Positions 17,104 through 24,807 of a DNA stretch of 32,283 nucleotides are shown piece by piece. The stretch spans positions 1 through 32,283 of the forward strand of contig SUWU01000023.1 of the NCBI GenBank assembly GCA_015061295.1. Reading direction: 5' to 3'. Position 1 is the first letter of the stretch, and each line of letters starts with the position of its first letter. The position numbers and the translations under genes were made by a program. Source of the DNA: Lentimicrobiaceae bacterium (GTDB lineage Bacteria > Bacteroidota > Bacteroidia > Bacteroidales > F082). Below the pieces are notes generated by a model. It made no database searches. It worked only from the letters and a program-made list of their open reading frames with translations, and was not told where the DNA came from.

Positions 17104-17174
17104 ATAGTTATAAAATAATTAAAAAAAAGTTTAAAAAAAATGCTGTGGAGTGTGTTATCGAAAGAAAAAAGATG

Positions 17175-17182
17175 TATCTTTG
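17175..17182 (+). promoter_or_regulatory. -7 box for the tRNA-Leu pair
   Basis: TATCTTTG matches TAnnTTTG, 12 nt before the first tRNA-Leu, the same distance as at the tRNA-Met gene. Confidence 0.65.
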
Positions 17183-17194
17183 CAGCGTTTTAAA

Positions 17195-17278
17195 GCCCAG
17201 GTGGTGAAATTGGTAGACACGCCACTTTGAGGGGGTGGTGACGAATGCGTCGTGCAAGTTCGACTCTTGTCCTGGGCA
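17195..17278 (+). tRNA. tRNA-Leu (anticodon GAG)
   Basis: An 84-nt class II tRNA with acceptor arms GCCCAGG/CCTGGGC, anticodon stem CCACT/GGTGG around TTGAGGG (anticodon GAG at 17229-17231), a long variable arm (GACGAATGCGTC) and T arm CAAG/CTTG around the TTCGA loop. Discriminator A is followed by CA; CCA is not encoded. Confidence 0.95.
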
Positions 17279-17296
17279 CAATCCCAAAAGCTTAAA

Positions 17297-17380
17297 GCCC
17301 ATGTGGTGAAATTGGTAAACACGCTACATTCAGGGTGTAGTGAGCTTAAGCTCTTGGAAGTTCGAGTCTTCTCATGGGCA
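17297..17380 (+). tRNA. tRNA-Leu (anticodon CAG)
   Basis: An 84-nt class II tRNA 18 nt after the first, with acceptor arms GCCCATG/CATGGGC, anticodon stem CTACA/TGTAG around TTCAGGG (anticodon CAG at 17331-17333) and a variable arm with GAGCTTAAGCTC. The pair differs mainly in anticodon stem and variable arm, which suggests descent by tandem duplication. They probably share one transcript. Confidence 0.95.
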
Positions 17381-17386
17381 CATCAT

Positions 17387-17411
17387 AATCCGGTTTCAAC
17401 TGGATTTTTTT
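17387..17411 (+). terminator. Terminator after tRNA-Leu pair
   Basis: An 8-bp stem with one G-T pair (17387-17394 with 17399-17406, loop TTCA) followed by five T residues. It ends 9 nt before the glycosyltransferase start codon. Confidence 0.75.
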
Positions 17412-17420
17412 GTATTCAAA

Positions 17421-18482
17421 ATGAACGTGCTATTCTTACATACTAATCCTTATCTATACGAAATCGACAATCTGATAAAAGATATTGTCTCTAATATTAA
17501 ACTTAAAGATGTTAACGTATTTGAAATCTGTTATACTGATTTTAAATTTTATGACATCACTAAGATATTGAAACTTAGACGTTATATCAGAAATAATAAA
17601 ATAGATATAGTTCATACATACAATTACATAGACGCATATTATGTCATGAAGGCTTGTAAATACACGAAAACGAAAGTCGTATATTCAAGTTATTTCTATC
17701 ATGACGAACTGAGAGGCTTTAATAGATCTATGCACAAATATGTCCTTTCTCATGTAGATTCCGTAATATTTCAGACTAATGTGCAAAAAGATCGTATGAT
17801 TTCGAACTATAAGCTGAATCCTAAAAAACATTATAAATTGTTTCATGCTTTCTCGTCAAAACGACTTGATAATGCTAAATATAACTCCTTAAGAGACGAG
17901 TTCTTTATTGATGATTTTAGATACCTTATTGGAACTTTAGGAGATTTTACACCAGAACATAATGTGATGAATGTTATGGAGATGGTTAGAAAACTGCGCC
18001 GAACAGGTCGCAACTTTACTTGTTTGGTTGCAGGAGAAGAACTTGATGAGTATGAGGAATTTTATAACGATTGTCGCTACTATTATATAGTGCAAGGCTT
18101 GGATAATTATATCACTTACGTGGGAAGACGGGCTGATACGACAAATTTTATATCACAACTTGATGTTTTTGTATATCACTCAGATACGGAGGCAGTGGCT
18201 TTGCCTGTGATTGAAGCGATGCTGTGCGGAACTAATGTGGTGGTTAATGATAATGAGATGATAAAAGAGATAACTTTTAATGGAAAATACGCATCTCTAT
18301 ATAGAACCAATGATCCTCTCGATTTCGCTTCAAAAACACGTGATATTTTGAATGATTTAGATGATAATGCCATGATAGCCAATGTTGTTAAGGAAGAATG
18401 TAGAGAAGTGTTCTCTATAGAAAAACACATTCTTGGACTTAAAGAAATTTATAGTAATGTTTTAAATAATAAAGAATCATGA
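17421..18482 (+). CDS. Family 4-like glycosyltransferase
   Basis: A 353-residue GT-B fold glycosyltransferase of the GT4 type. The N-terminal domain begins MNVLFLHTNPYLYEID, and IDIVHTYNYIDAYYVMKA (about 67-84) is the usual strand-helix after the acceptor site. The C-terminal domain holds TYVGRRADTTNFISQLDVFVY and then the EX7E nucleotide-sugar motif TEAVALPVIEAMLCG (about 255-269), in which two Glu are seven residues apart. No membrane helix is seen. Sugar and acceptor are unknown. The ATG at 17421 is chosen; a longer frame starting at 17340 would begin inside the tRNA-Leu and cross its terminator. It overlaps the nitroreductase gene by 4 nt (ATGA), so the two are translationally coupled. 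No room exists for a promoter after the terminator, so read-through from the tRNA unit is likely. Confidence 0.85.
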   Translation: MNVLFLHTNPYLYEIDNLIKDIVSNIKLKDVNVFEICYTDFKFYDITKILKLRRYIRNNKIDIVHTYNYIDAYYVMKACKYTKTKVVYSSYFYHDELRGFNRSMHKYVLSHVDSVIFQTNVQKDRMISNYKLNPKKHYKLFHAFSSKRLDNAKYNSLRDEFFIDDFRYLIGTLGDFTPEHNVMNVMEMVRKLRRTGRNFTCLVAGEELDEYEEFYNDCRYYYIVQGLDNYITYVGRRADTTNFISQLDVFVYHSDTEAVALPVIEAMLCGTNVVVNDNEMIKEITFNGKYASLYRTNDPLDFASKTRDILNDLDDNAMIANVVKEECREVFSIEKHILGLKEIYSNVLNNKES

Positions 18483-19009
18483 AGTTCGCCGAATTAGCTA
18501 AGATAAGACAAAGTGACAGAAAATATAAGAATCAGGAAGTTGAAAAAGAAAAGATTTTACAATGTCTTGAAACCGCACGATTGTCACCATCAGCTAACAA
18601 CTCTCAACCATGGAAGTTTGTCGTTGTTGATGATGTAGAGAAAAAAGAACAGATCGCAGAATGTTCAATAGGATTGGGAATGAATAAGTTTACACATCAA
18701 TGTCCTGTTATCGTAGCTGTCGTTATTGAGAAACAGGATTTTATGACCAAGATAGGTGGAATTATAAAGAATAAAGATTATAGCACGTTTGATGTTGGCA
18801 TCGCTGTAAATCAATTTTGTCTTCAAGCAGCTGACTTGGGATTGGGGACTTGTATAATGGGCTGGTTCGACGAGAAAAAGATAAAGAAGATACTCGGAGT
18901 GAAAAACAGACGTATTCCCTTGCTGATAAGTCTCGGATATCCCGATGCTCCTACAAGAGAGAAAGTGAGAAAGCCTTTAGATGTGATGAGTAGCTGGAAT
19001 GAGTATTGA
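18479..19009 (+). CDS. Nitroreductase-family FMN oxidoreductase
   Basis: A 176-residue flavoprotein of the nitroreductase superfamily. Visible FMN-binding segments are IRQSDRKYKNQEV (the usual R-x-S-x-R phosphate contacts), LSPSANNSQPWKFVVV (about 36-51), and GLGTCIMGWF followed by a helix near 120-135 that contacts the flavin ring. The family reduces nitroaromatics, quinones or flavins with NAD(P)H; the cellular substrate is not predictable. It is short but in the normal range for the small nitroreductase group. It overlaps the glycosyltransferase stop codon (ATGA) and is followed by a terminator 59 nt downstream. The pairing with a glycosyltransferase is not a recognised functional unit. 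Confidence 0.9.
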   Translation: MKFAELAKIRQSDRKYKNQEVEKEKILQCLETARLSPSANNSQPWKFVVVDDVEKKEQIAECSIGLGMNKFTHQCPVIVAVVIEKQDFMTKIGGIIKNKDYSTFDVGIAVNQFCLQAADLGLGTCIMGWFDEKKIKKILGVKNRRIPLLISLGYPDAPTREKVRKPLDVMSSWNEY

Positions 19010-19068
19010 GATTTCTCATTGTCTTACTAAATATTACCGAAAACTTGTTTTTAATATATAAACGTTTT

Positions 19069-19100
19069 AAACCGAGGGTATCTTTGCCCTCGGTTTTATT
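19069..19100 (+). terminator. Terminator after nitroreductase gene
   Basis: A perfect 10-bp stem (19069-19078 with 19087-19096) followed by TATT. The 8-nt loop is TATCTTTG, which is exactly a -7 promoter box (see separate entry). Confidence 0.75.
19079..19086 (+). promoter_or_regulatory. Possible -7 box in a terminator loop
   Basis: TATCTTTG, the same box found at the tRNA genes, occupies the whole loop of the preceding hairpin. Initiation from it would start around 19093 and produce the structured RNA at 19101-19226. No TTTG -33 element stands at normal spacing, so this may be coincidence. Confidence 0.3.
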
Positions 19101-19226
19101 AATAATAATTGTGACGTAAGATTCTGCACTCCCAATGCAGAAACGTTTTTTCAGCAGCCCTTGAGATAGAATCGCTTTTTTTGTTGTTTTTTTTCGATTC
19201 TAAAAATCTCAAGGGCTATTTTTTTA
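19101..19226 (+). ncRNA. Candidate structured small RNA
   Basis: Within the 358-nt gap (19010-19367) two hairpins stand in line. Hairpin 1 has inner stem 19122-19128 with 19136-19142 (7 bp, loop CTCCCAA), an outer ACGT/ACGT stem (19114-19117 with 19143-19146) and a 4-nt bulge AAGA, and is followed by T6. Hairpin 2 has 11 bp (19156-19166 with 19207-19217) plus 8 bp (19167-19174 with 19195-19202), separated by a one-sided AAAA bulge, with a 20-nt T-rich loop, and is followed by T7. No reading frame is visible. It could be a terminated small RNA, a long terminator of the upstream unit, or a regulator of gltS, although the gltS -7 box lies further downstream. I cannot match it to a known RNA family. 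Confidence 0.4.
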
Positions 19227-19337
19227 GTCAACAATGTGAGTTTATAGGTAGTTTCGTTGTCCCGTAGTCTTGTTAGCTCTGAGACTTAGATACTTAAACT
19301 TTTTTCAATAAAAACAATAAATAGTAAAAAATATTAC

Positions 19338-19345
19338 TATTTTTG
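19338..19345 (+). promoter_or_regulatory. -7 box for gltS-like gene
   Basis: TATTTTTG matches TAnnTTTG, its last base 23 nt before the start codon at 19368. The stretch 19227-19337 shows nothing else I can name. Confidence 0.55.
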
Positions 19346-19367
19346 TAATCCTTAAAAACGAGTAATT

Positions 19368-20807
19368 ATGAATATTCTGATGACATTATGTAACTCATCT
19401 GCAAATCAAGAAATTATCACATCATTTGCAACTCCTGAAGCGTGGCGTTGGTTATTACAGTTTTGCATTATAGCAATCGGTTTGTTAGCTGGCAATATTT
19501 TAAGACGTAAAGTTCCTTTCCTTAGAAAAAGTTTGATACCTTCTGCATTGTTAGGAGGAGCATTGTTGCTTTGCTTAAAACTTATTCCAGGAATGGATAA
19601 TGTGGTTAACAAACAATCAATGGAAATCATTACTTATCATGCACTTGGTCTTGGCTTTGTAGCTCTTGCATTGAAAAATAATAAGATAGAATCAAAATCC
19701 TCGACAATGACCGTTATTGAAACAGGAACTCTTACTGCAAGTACTTATCTTATTCAAGCTATCGTAGGCTTAGGCGCGACAATATTGCTATTCTATTTTG
19801 GTAAAGTGATATTCTATGCAAGTGGATTGTTGTTGCCTATGGGTTACGGACAAGGTCCAGGACAGGCTCTTAACTTCGGAACGATTTATACAGGGCAAGC
19901 TAAGCTTCAAGGCATAGACTTCGCTGGTGCTGACTTTGGACTTTCTATAGCTGCAATGGGATTTATCGTAGGTAGTGTTATTGGCGTTATTTATCTTAAC
20001 ATATTGAGAAAGAAAGGAATTATTACTGTCCAAGAGATGGAAGAGCGTCAGACTAATACCTTAGACGATTATCAGAGTGAAAATGATATTCCAGATAGTG
20101 AGTCAATAGATAAATTCTCGATACAGATATGTCTTGTTTTATTGGTTTATTTCTTTGTATTTCTCTTTGTTAACTCAATTCAGAAGATGGATCTCGGTGA
20201 CTTCGGTACAAATACCTTAAAGCCAATGCTTTGGGGATTTAATTTCTTGTTTGGAACCTTGTTCGGTGTCATCGTTAAATGGATTATGAATAAATTTAGA
20301 AAAGTCAAACTGATGAGTCGTGAATATGCTAATAACTATCTGCTAAACCGTATCAGTGGTTTCTGTTTCGATGTTATGATTGTAGCAGGAACAGCAGCTA
20401 TAAGCTTCAAAAACTTAAGTGGTTTCATTGTTCCATTGATTATAGTATGTGTATTAGGAGCTATCGCAACGTTCTGGTATCTGCGCGCAGCTTCAAAACA
20501 TCTTTATCCAACATATCAGAATGAAGGTTTCCTTAGCATGTTTGGAATGCTCACAGGAACAGCAAGTAATGGTATGATTTTGCTTCGCGAGATAGATCCT
20601 AAGTTTGAGACGCCAGCAGCTAATAATCTGGTACTTCAGACTTTCCCTGCCATCATCTTAGGATTCCCTATCATGCTCATATTGGGATATGCTCCGCAGT
20701 CGTTCAAAGCAAGTCTCATAACACTAGGAGTCGTTACTGCTCTCTTTATAATAATGGCGGGATTTATATTTAGAAAGAAAATCTTTAAAAAGAAAATTAA
20801 GAAATAA
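19368..20807 (+). CDS. gltS: GltS-like sodium/glutamate symporter
   Basis: A 479-residue inner-membrane transporter of the glutamate:Na+ symporter (ESS) family. About ten hydrophobic segments are visible, in two halves separated by a hydrophilic linker (about 222-246). The two halves carry matching glycine-rich segments: GYGQGPGQALNFG (about 160-172) and GMLTGTASNGMILLREIDP (about 393-411), corresponding to the family's two re-entrant loops. It is longer than E. coli GltS (about 401 residues), mainly in the N-terminal extension, the linker and the basic C-terminal tail. The family assignment is good; glutamate as substrate is inferred and another dicarboxylate is possible. It is a single gene with its own -7 box and a hairpin after it. 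Confidence 0.82.
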   Translation: MNILMTLCNSSANQEIITSFATPEAWRWLLQFCIIAIGLLAGNILRRKVPFLRKSLIPSALLGGALLLCLKLIPGMDNVVNKQSMEIITYHALGLGFVALALKNNKIESKSSTMTVIETGTLTASTYLIQAIVGLGATILLFYFGKVIFYASGLLLPMGYGQGPGQALNFGTIYTGQAKLQGIDFAGADFGLSIAAMGFIVGSVIGVIYLNILRKKGIITVQEMEERQTNTLDDYQSENDIPDSESIDKFSIQICLVLLVYFFVFLFVNSIQKMDLGDFGTNTLKPMLWGFNFLFGTLFGVIVKWIMNKFRKVKLMSREYANNYLLNRISGFCFDVMIVAGTAAISFKNLSGFIVPLIIVCVLGAIATFWYLRAASKHLYPTYQNEGFLSMFGMLTGTASNGMILLREIDPKFETPAANNLVLQTFPAIILGFPIMLILGYAPQSFKASLITLGVVTALFIIMAGFIFRKKIFKKKIKK

Positions 20808-20837
20808 CTTGTTAATTAACAGTTGATAGATAGTGAT

Positions 20838-20861
20838 AGAGACGCCAATTATGGCGTCTCT
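20838..20861. terminator. Terminator-like hairpin between gltS and uvrA
   Basis: A perfect 10-bp stem (20838-20847 with 20852-20861, loop ATTA) between two convergent genes. The T-run after it is weak in both directions, so it may need help to terminate. Confidence 0.6.
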
Positions 20862-20866
20862 TATAG

Positions 20867-23689
20867 TTATAACACTCTCGCTGTAAACGATCTCTCGCAC
20901 TTCTTCAATTCTTCTGGTGTCCCTTCAAAGACGAGTTCTCCGCCTTTGTCGCCACCTTCTGGTCCTAAGTCGATAATCCAATCTGCAACCTTGATTACAT
21001 CAGGGTCGTGTTCGATGACGATGAGCGAATGACCATTATTAATTAATGCGTCGAAAGCTTTTAACAGTTTGTTTATGTCATGGAAATGAAGTCCTGTCGT
21101 CGGCTCGTCGAAGATAAATAATGTCGGTTTTTCGTTGTTGCCGTTGATGAGGAAAGAAGCGAGTTTGATACGCTGCGCTTCCCCGCCACTCAGCGTCGAT
21201 GATGACTGCCCCGCCTGAAGATAACCGAGACCTACATCTTGTAAAGGCTTCATTTTCGCAATGATACGCTCTATGATAGTCTTAAATTCTCCTTCATTGT
21301 TGTTACTGAAAAACTCAACGACTTCGTCAATACTCATATTCAAGATGTCGCTAATGTTCTTGCCTTTGAATTTTATCTCAAGCGCCTCTTCTTTGTAGCG
21401 GCTGCCATTACATACGTCGCATTTCAGATATATGTCTGCCATGAACTGCATCTCAACCTTCAGTGTTCCGCTGCCCTGACAATTGTCGCAGCGACCTCCA
21501 GCTACGTTGAAAGAGAAATATCCAGGTTTTAATCCGCGGTTCTTCGCAAGTTTCTGCTCGATGAAAAGTTGTCGTATGTCATCGAAAGCCTTGACGTAAG
21601 TAATAGGATTTGAACGCGATGAGCGTTCTATTGGATTTTGATTTATAAATTCTACATTCTGTATCGCCATCAGGCTGCCTTGTATCTTGCCAAAAGAACC
21701 GACCTTGTCGGACGTTCCTTCAAAATGTTTCTTTAAGGATTTATAAATGATTTCGTTGACTAATGTAGATTTACCTGATCCGCTGACGCCAGTAACGACA
21801 GCCATTACATTCAAAGGAATCTTGACGTTAATATTTTTTAAGTTATGCTCAGCGCATCCGACAAACTCAATGGCGTTGTTCCACTTACGACGTTTTGTTG
21901 GCACAGGAATCTGCTTCTCGCCACAGATATATTTCGCCGTCATCGACTTAGTTTTATTGTCATTGTCATCGTCATTATCATCGTCATTGTCATCGTTTAT
22001 CTTCATCATCTTTTCAATGTCACCTTCAAAAACTACTTCGCCACCATTGACGCCAGCGTAAGGTCCAATGTCGATGATATGGTCGGCGCTACGAATTATC
22101 TCCTCGTCGTGTTCAACTACGATGACGGTATTGCCGATGTCGCGTAATCTGCGTAAGACCTTTATAAGTCGTTGCGTATCACGCGAGTGAAGCCCGATAC
22201 TTGGCTCGTCTAAGATATATGTGGAGCCGACGAGAGTGCTACCTAATGAAGTCGCGAGGTTGATTCTCTGTGACTCACCGCCAGAAAGAGTGTTGGCTGC
22301 ACGATTTAAGGTGAGATATTCTAAACCTACTTCTATCAAGAAGTTAAGACGATTCTTAATTTCTGTTAAGAGACGTTCTGCAATGTCGTGTTCTGTCTTT
22401 GTCAAAGTCAATTCATCGAAAAATATTTTTAACTTCGACAAAGGCATCTCGCATAACTCGGTGATGCTCTTTCCGTTAATCTTGACGTAACTCGCCTCTT
22501 TTCTAAGACGTAATCCGTTACATTCAGGACATGTCGTCTTTCCACGATAACGCGATAACATCACACGATATTGAATCTTATATGATTGAGCTTCAACTTC
22601 TCTGAAGAAATCTTCAATACCTCCAAAGTATCTGTTGCCTTTCCAAAGAAGTTCTTTCTGTTCTTTCGTCAGTTCATAATAAGGCTTATGGATAGGGAAG
22701 TCGAAATGACGAGCGTTGCGAATCAGTTGGTCGCGCCACGCACTCATTTTATCGCCGCGCCAACACGCCACAGCATTGTCGTAAATCGACAGCGATTTGT
22801 CTGGAATGACCAAGTCGGGATCGATGCCGATTATGTCGCCGAAGCCTTCGCATCTCGGACAAGCACCGTAAGGATTGTTGAAAGAGAAAAGATGTGTTGT
22901 CGGCGTCTCAAATGTTATTCCGTCTGCTTCAAAACGTGAAGAGAAATAATGTTCAGTATTGTCAACCAATATGATACAGCTATCCTTGCCTTCATAAAAA
23001 GCAGTCTGTACCGAATCGGAAATCTGCGGAATCAACTCGGAAGTCTTGTCGTTGACCTTCAATCTGTCGATAAGAATCCTTACATTATTAATATTGTCGA
23101 AGTTCTTTTCTTTGAGAAAATCCTCGATACGTACCATCTTATTTTCTATGTAAAGACGGTTGAAACCTTGTTGCAGAAGAATGTTGAAATGTTCTTCTAT
23201 TTTTCTTCCTTCAGGCAAAATTATAGGCGACAAAATATAAACGGCGCAACCTTTCTGTTCGAGGATAAAATCTATCACATCATTGATTTGATGACGTTTG
23301 ACTTCGGTACCAGAGATAGGAGAGAAGGTGCGACCAATTCTTGCGTAAAGAAGTTTGAGATATTCGTAAATCTCTGTGCTTGTGCCAACTGTAGAGCGCG
23401 GGTTGCTCGAGTTGACTTTCTGCTCAATCGCGATGGCAGGAGACAGCCCGGTAATCAAATCGACATCGGGTTTCGTCATACGTCCCAAAAACTGACGGGC
23501 GTAAGCACTAAGACTTTCCACATAACGACGCTGACCTTCGGCATAAATAGTGTCGAAAGCGAGCGATGACTTGCCTGAACCCGACAAGCCTGTTATCACA
23601 ACGAACTTGTTTTTGGGAATACTTAAGTTAATGTTTTTTAAATTATTAACTCTTGCGCCATATATGCTGATTGATTCTAACTTCTTCAT
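20867..23689 (-). CDS. uvrA: Excinuclease ABC subunit A
   Basis: A 940-residue DNA damage-recognition ATPase of nucleotide excision repair, acting with UvrB and UvrC. Both ABC halves are intact: Walker [10 protein letters not shown] at 34-42 and GVSGSGKST in the second half; signature motifs [14 protein letters not shown] and [14 protein letters not shown]; Walker B segments [11 protein letters not shown] and [11 protein letters not shown]. Zinc-binding CxxC pairs appear as CPRC and CPEC in the first half and CDNC/CDVC in the second. Length is normal except for a 14-residue Asp/Asn run (residues 565-578, [14 protein letters not shown]) in the linker between the halves, encoded by a TCATYG hexamer array also found at 2118-2227. 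The position is a naturally variable loop, so activity is probably kept. A minus-strand -7 box sits directly upstream. Confidence 0.97.
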   Translation of the reverse strand: MKKLESISIYGARVNNLKNINLSIPKNKFVVITGLSGSGKSSLAFDTIYAEGQRRYVESLSAYARQFLGRMTKPDVDLITGLSPAIAIEQKVNSSNPRSTVGTSTEIYEYLKLLYARIGRTFSPISGTEVKRHQINDVIDFILEQKGCAVYILSPIILPEGRKIEEHFNILLQQGFNRLYIENKMVRIEDFLKEKNFDNINNVRILIDRLKVNDKTSELIPQISDSVQTAFYEGKDSCIILVDNTEHYFSSRFEADGITFETPTTHLFSFNNPYGACPRCEGFGDIIGIDPDLVIPDKSLSIYDNAVACWRGDKMSAWRDQLIRNARHFDFPIHKPYYELTKEQKELLWKGNRYFGGIEDFFREVEAQSYKIQYRVMLSRYRGKTTCPECNGLRLRKEASYVKINGKSITELCEMPLSKLKIFFDELTLTKTEHDIAERLLTEIKNRLNFLIEVGLEYLTLNRAANTLSGGESQRINLATSLGSTLVGSTYILDEPSIGLHSRDTQRLIKVLRRLRDIGNTVIVVEHDEEIIRSADHIIDIGPYAGVNGGEVVFEGDIEKMMKINDDNDDDNDDDNDNKTKSMTAKYICGEKQIPVPTKRRKWNNAIEFVGCAEHNLKNINVKIPLNVMAVVTGVSGSGKSTLVNEIIYKSLKKHFEGTSDKVGSFGKIQGSLMAIQNVEFINQNPIERSSRSNPITYVKAFDDIRQLFIEQKLAKNRGLKPGYFSFNVAGGRCDNCQGSGTLKVEMQFMADIYLKCDVCNGSRYKEEALEIKFKGKNISDILNMSIDEVVEFFSNNNEGEFKTIIERIIAKMKPLQDVGLGYLQAGQSSSTLSGGEAQRIKLASFLINGNNEKPTLFIFDEPTTGLHFHDINKLLKAFDALINNGHSLIVIEHDPDVIKVADWIIDLGPEGGDKGGELVFEGTPEELKKCERSFTARVL
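21956..21997 (+). repeat. TCATYG hexamer array inside uvrA
   Basis: Seven hexamers of the ATYGTC/TCATYG family (one variant reads ATTATC) lie in frame in uvrA and encode 14 Asp/Asn residues on the minus strand. On the plus strand the unit is the same as in the intergenic array at 2118-2227. Confidence 0.92.
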
Positions 23690-23696
23690 TAATCAC

Positions 23697-23704
23697 CAAA
23701 ATTA
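23697..23704 (-). promoter_or_regulatory. -7 box for uvrA
   Basis: The minus strand reads TAATTTTG (TAnnTTTG) with its end 8 nt from the start codon, implying a nearly leaderless transcript; a promoter further upstream is not excluded. Confidence 0.4.
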
Positions 23705-23742
23705 TAAGTCTGAAAAAAAGTTTACGAATTTACGAAAAAATG

Positions 23743-23773
23743 TTTGTTGGTAACGAAAAGATTATTATATTTG
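23743..23773 (+). promoter_or_regulatory. Promoter for ECF sigma gene (-33 and -7)
   Basis: TTTG (23743-23746), 19-nt spacer, TATATTTG (23766-23773): the best match in the window to the Bacteroidota primary promoter. The leader to the sigma factor start codon would be about 95 nt. The divergent gap 23690-23876 shows no other feature. Confidence 0.8.
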
Positions 23774-23876
23774 CAAAACTTTCTACGAAAGAATTTTAAA
23801 TTTATTGTATAACCTCAAAAAATAGGAGACGCACTATCGAATATACTTTACTCTTTAATTAAAACAAAGAGAAATT

Positions 23877-24476
23877 ATGGTAGAAATATTAAGCGACAAA
23901 CAATTAGTCGATGGTTACAAGAACGGTAACGTCGCTGATTTTGAATTGTTGGTAGAGCGTCATCAAAATAAAGTTTTTTCATACATCTTAATGCTCGTCA
24001 AAGATAGACAGCTTGCTGATGATATTTTTCAAGATACATTCCTAAAGATTATACGTACCATCAAAGCTGGCGCGTATAAGGAAGAAGGTAAGTTTATACA
24101 ATTCGCGATGCGTATCGCACATAATCTTGTTATAGATCATTTCCGTAAGGCGAACAGACTGCCGATGGTGGATCAGGTTAATAAAGACAATGACTATGAT
24201 TTGTTGAATAATGCTAAACTTAGTGATCCTTCTATAGAAGACTCTATGGTTACAGAACAGGTTTACAGTGATTTACGTAAGATGATAGAGCTCCTCCCTG
24301 AAGAACAGAAGGAAGTCTTGAATATGAGAATGTATGCCGATATGTCTTTCAAGGAGATTGCAGATGCTACAAATGTTAGTATTAATACTGCTTTAGGAAG
24401 AATGCGTTATGCTCTTATTAACTTGAGAAAAATGGTGAAAGAACACAATTTAACGCTTACTGTAAATAATTTTTAA
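23877..24476 (+). CDS. ECF-type RNA polymerase sigma factor
   Basis: A 199-residue group 4 (ECF, RpoE-like) sigma factor. Region 2 spans about 23-92, with FELLVERHQNKVFSYI, the QLADDIFQDTFLK helix (region 2.2) and the -10 recognition part around IAHNLVIDHFRKANR. Region 4 spans about 130-190, with LLPEEQKEVLNMRMY and the helix-turn-helix MSFKEIADATNVSINTALGRMRYALINLR. The linker (about 95-130) is acidic. No transmembrane anti-sigma factor follows, unlike the common FecI/FecR or RpoE/RseA pairs; instead a 64-residue soluble protein comes next, 60 nt away. The gene has a strong primary-sigma promoter, so it is likely expressed constitutively. The regulon cannot be read here. Confidence 0.92.
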   Translation: MVEILSDKQLVDGYKNGNVADFELLVERHQNKVFSYILMLVKDRQLADDIFQDTFLKIIRTIKAGAYKEEGKFIQFAMRIAHNLVIDHFRKANRLPMVDQVNKDNDYDLLNNAKLSDPSIEDSMVTEQVYSDLRKMIELLPEEQKEVLNMRMYADMSFKEIADATNVSINTALGRMRYALINLRKMVKEHNLTLTVNNF

Positions 24477-24536
24477 GATTGATAAAATAAAGTGAGATTT
24501 TATTGCGTTAAGTAGGCATATTGAAAACAAAATAAT

Positions 24537-24731
24537 ATGCCTATGGATATAAAATCTACACTTTATTACTCAACAGAAAATTCTTTAGAAAGCCAAATCA
24601 GAAAAAGTCTTAAAGAGACTTACAGAAACGAAAAACCAAGTAAGAAAGCCTTGAATACGATAATGAGTTTCGCTGCTTCATACGACTGCGTCGAGACACG
24701 ATTTGGCAAAGTAGAGATGATGTTTAATTAA
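24537..24731 (+). CDS. Small hypothetical protein next to ECF sigma
   Basis: A 64-residue soluble protein without signal peptide or membrane segment. It has a polar N-terminal half with a predicted helix (SLESQIRKSLKETYRNEK) and a C-terminal half (KKALNTIMSFAASYDCVETRFGKVEMMFN) that looks like another helix and a short strand. I think similar short proteins occur elsewhere in Bacteroidales, but cannot verify that here. It follows the sigma factor at 60 nt on the same strand. A role in regulating that sigma factor is possible from position alone. A second ATG at 24543 could be the true start. Codon content and the clean frame support it being real. Confidence 0.65.
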   Translation: MPMDIKSTLYYSTENSLESQIRKSLKETYRNEKPSKKALNTIMSFAASYDCVETRFGKVEMMFN

Positions 24732-24807
24732 GTTGCTAAGATGCCGAGATACTGAGATGCTAAGATTCTAAGATACTCAGCAACTCAGTATCTCAGTAAC
24801 TTATACC
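24732..24807 (+). repeat. YRAGWYNC octamer array with inverted right arm
   Basis: Eight exact octamers fill 24737-24800. The first five (TAAGATGC, CGAGATAC, TGAGATGC, TAAGATTC, TAAGATAC) follow YRAGWYNC. The last three (TCAGCAAC, TCAGTATC, TCAGTAAC) are the same kind of unit in inverted orientation. As a result 24746-24756 pairs perfectly with 24784-24794. The array starts 5 nt after one stop codon and ends 7 nt before the next start codon. Confidence 0.93.

Noticed and set aside
17340..17420. 27-residue N-terminal extension of the glycosyltransferase
   Set aside because: The extension would start inside tRNA-Leu and cross its terminator; ATG at 17421 gives a typical GT-B N-terminus.
22949..23569. 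206-residue plus-strand frame opposite uvrA
   Set aside because: It is a shadow of the conserved first half of UvrA and shows no recognisable protein features.
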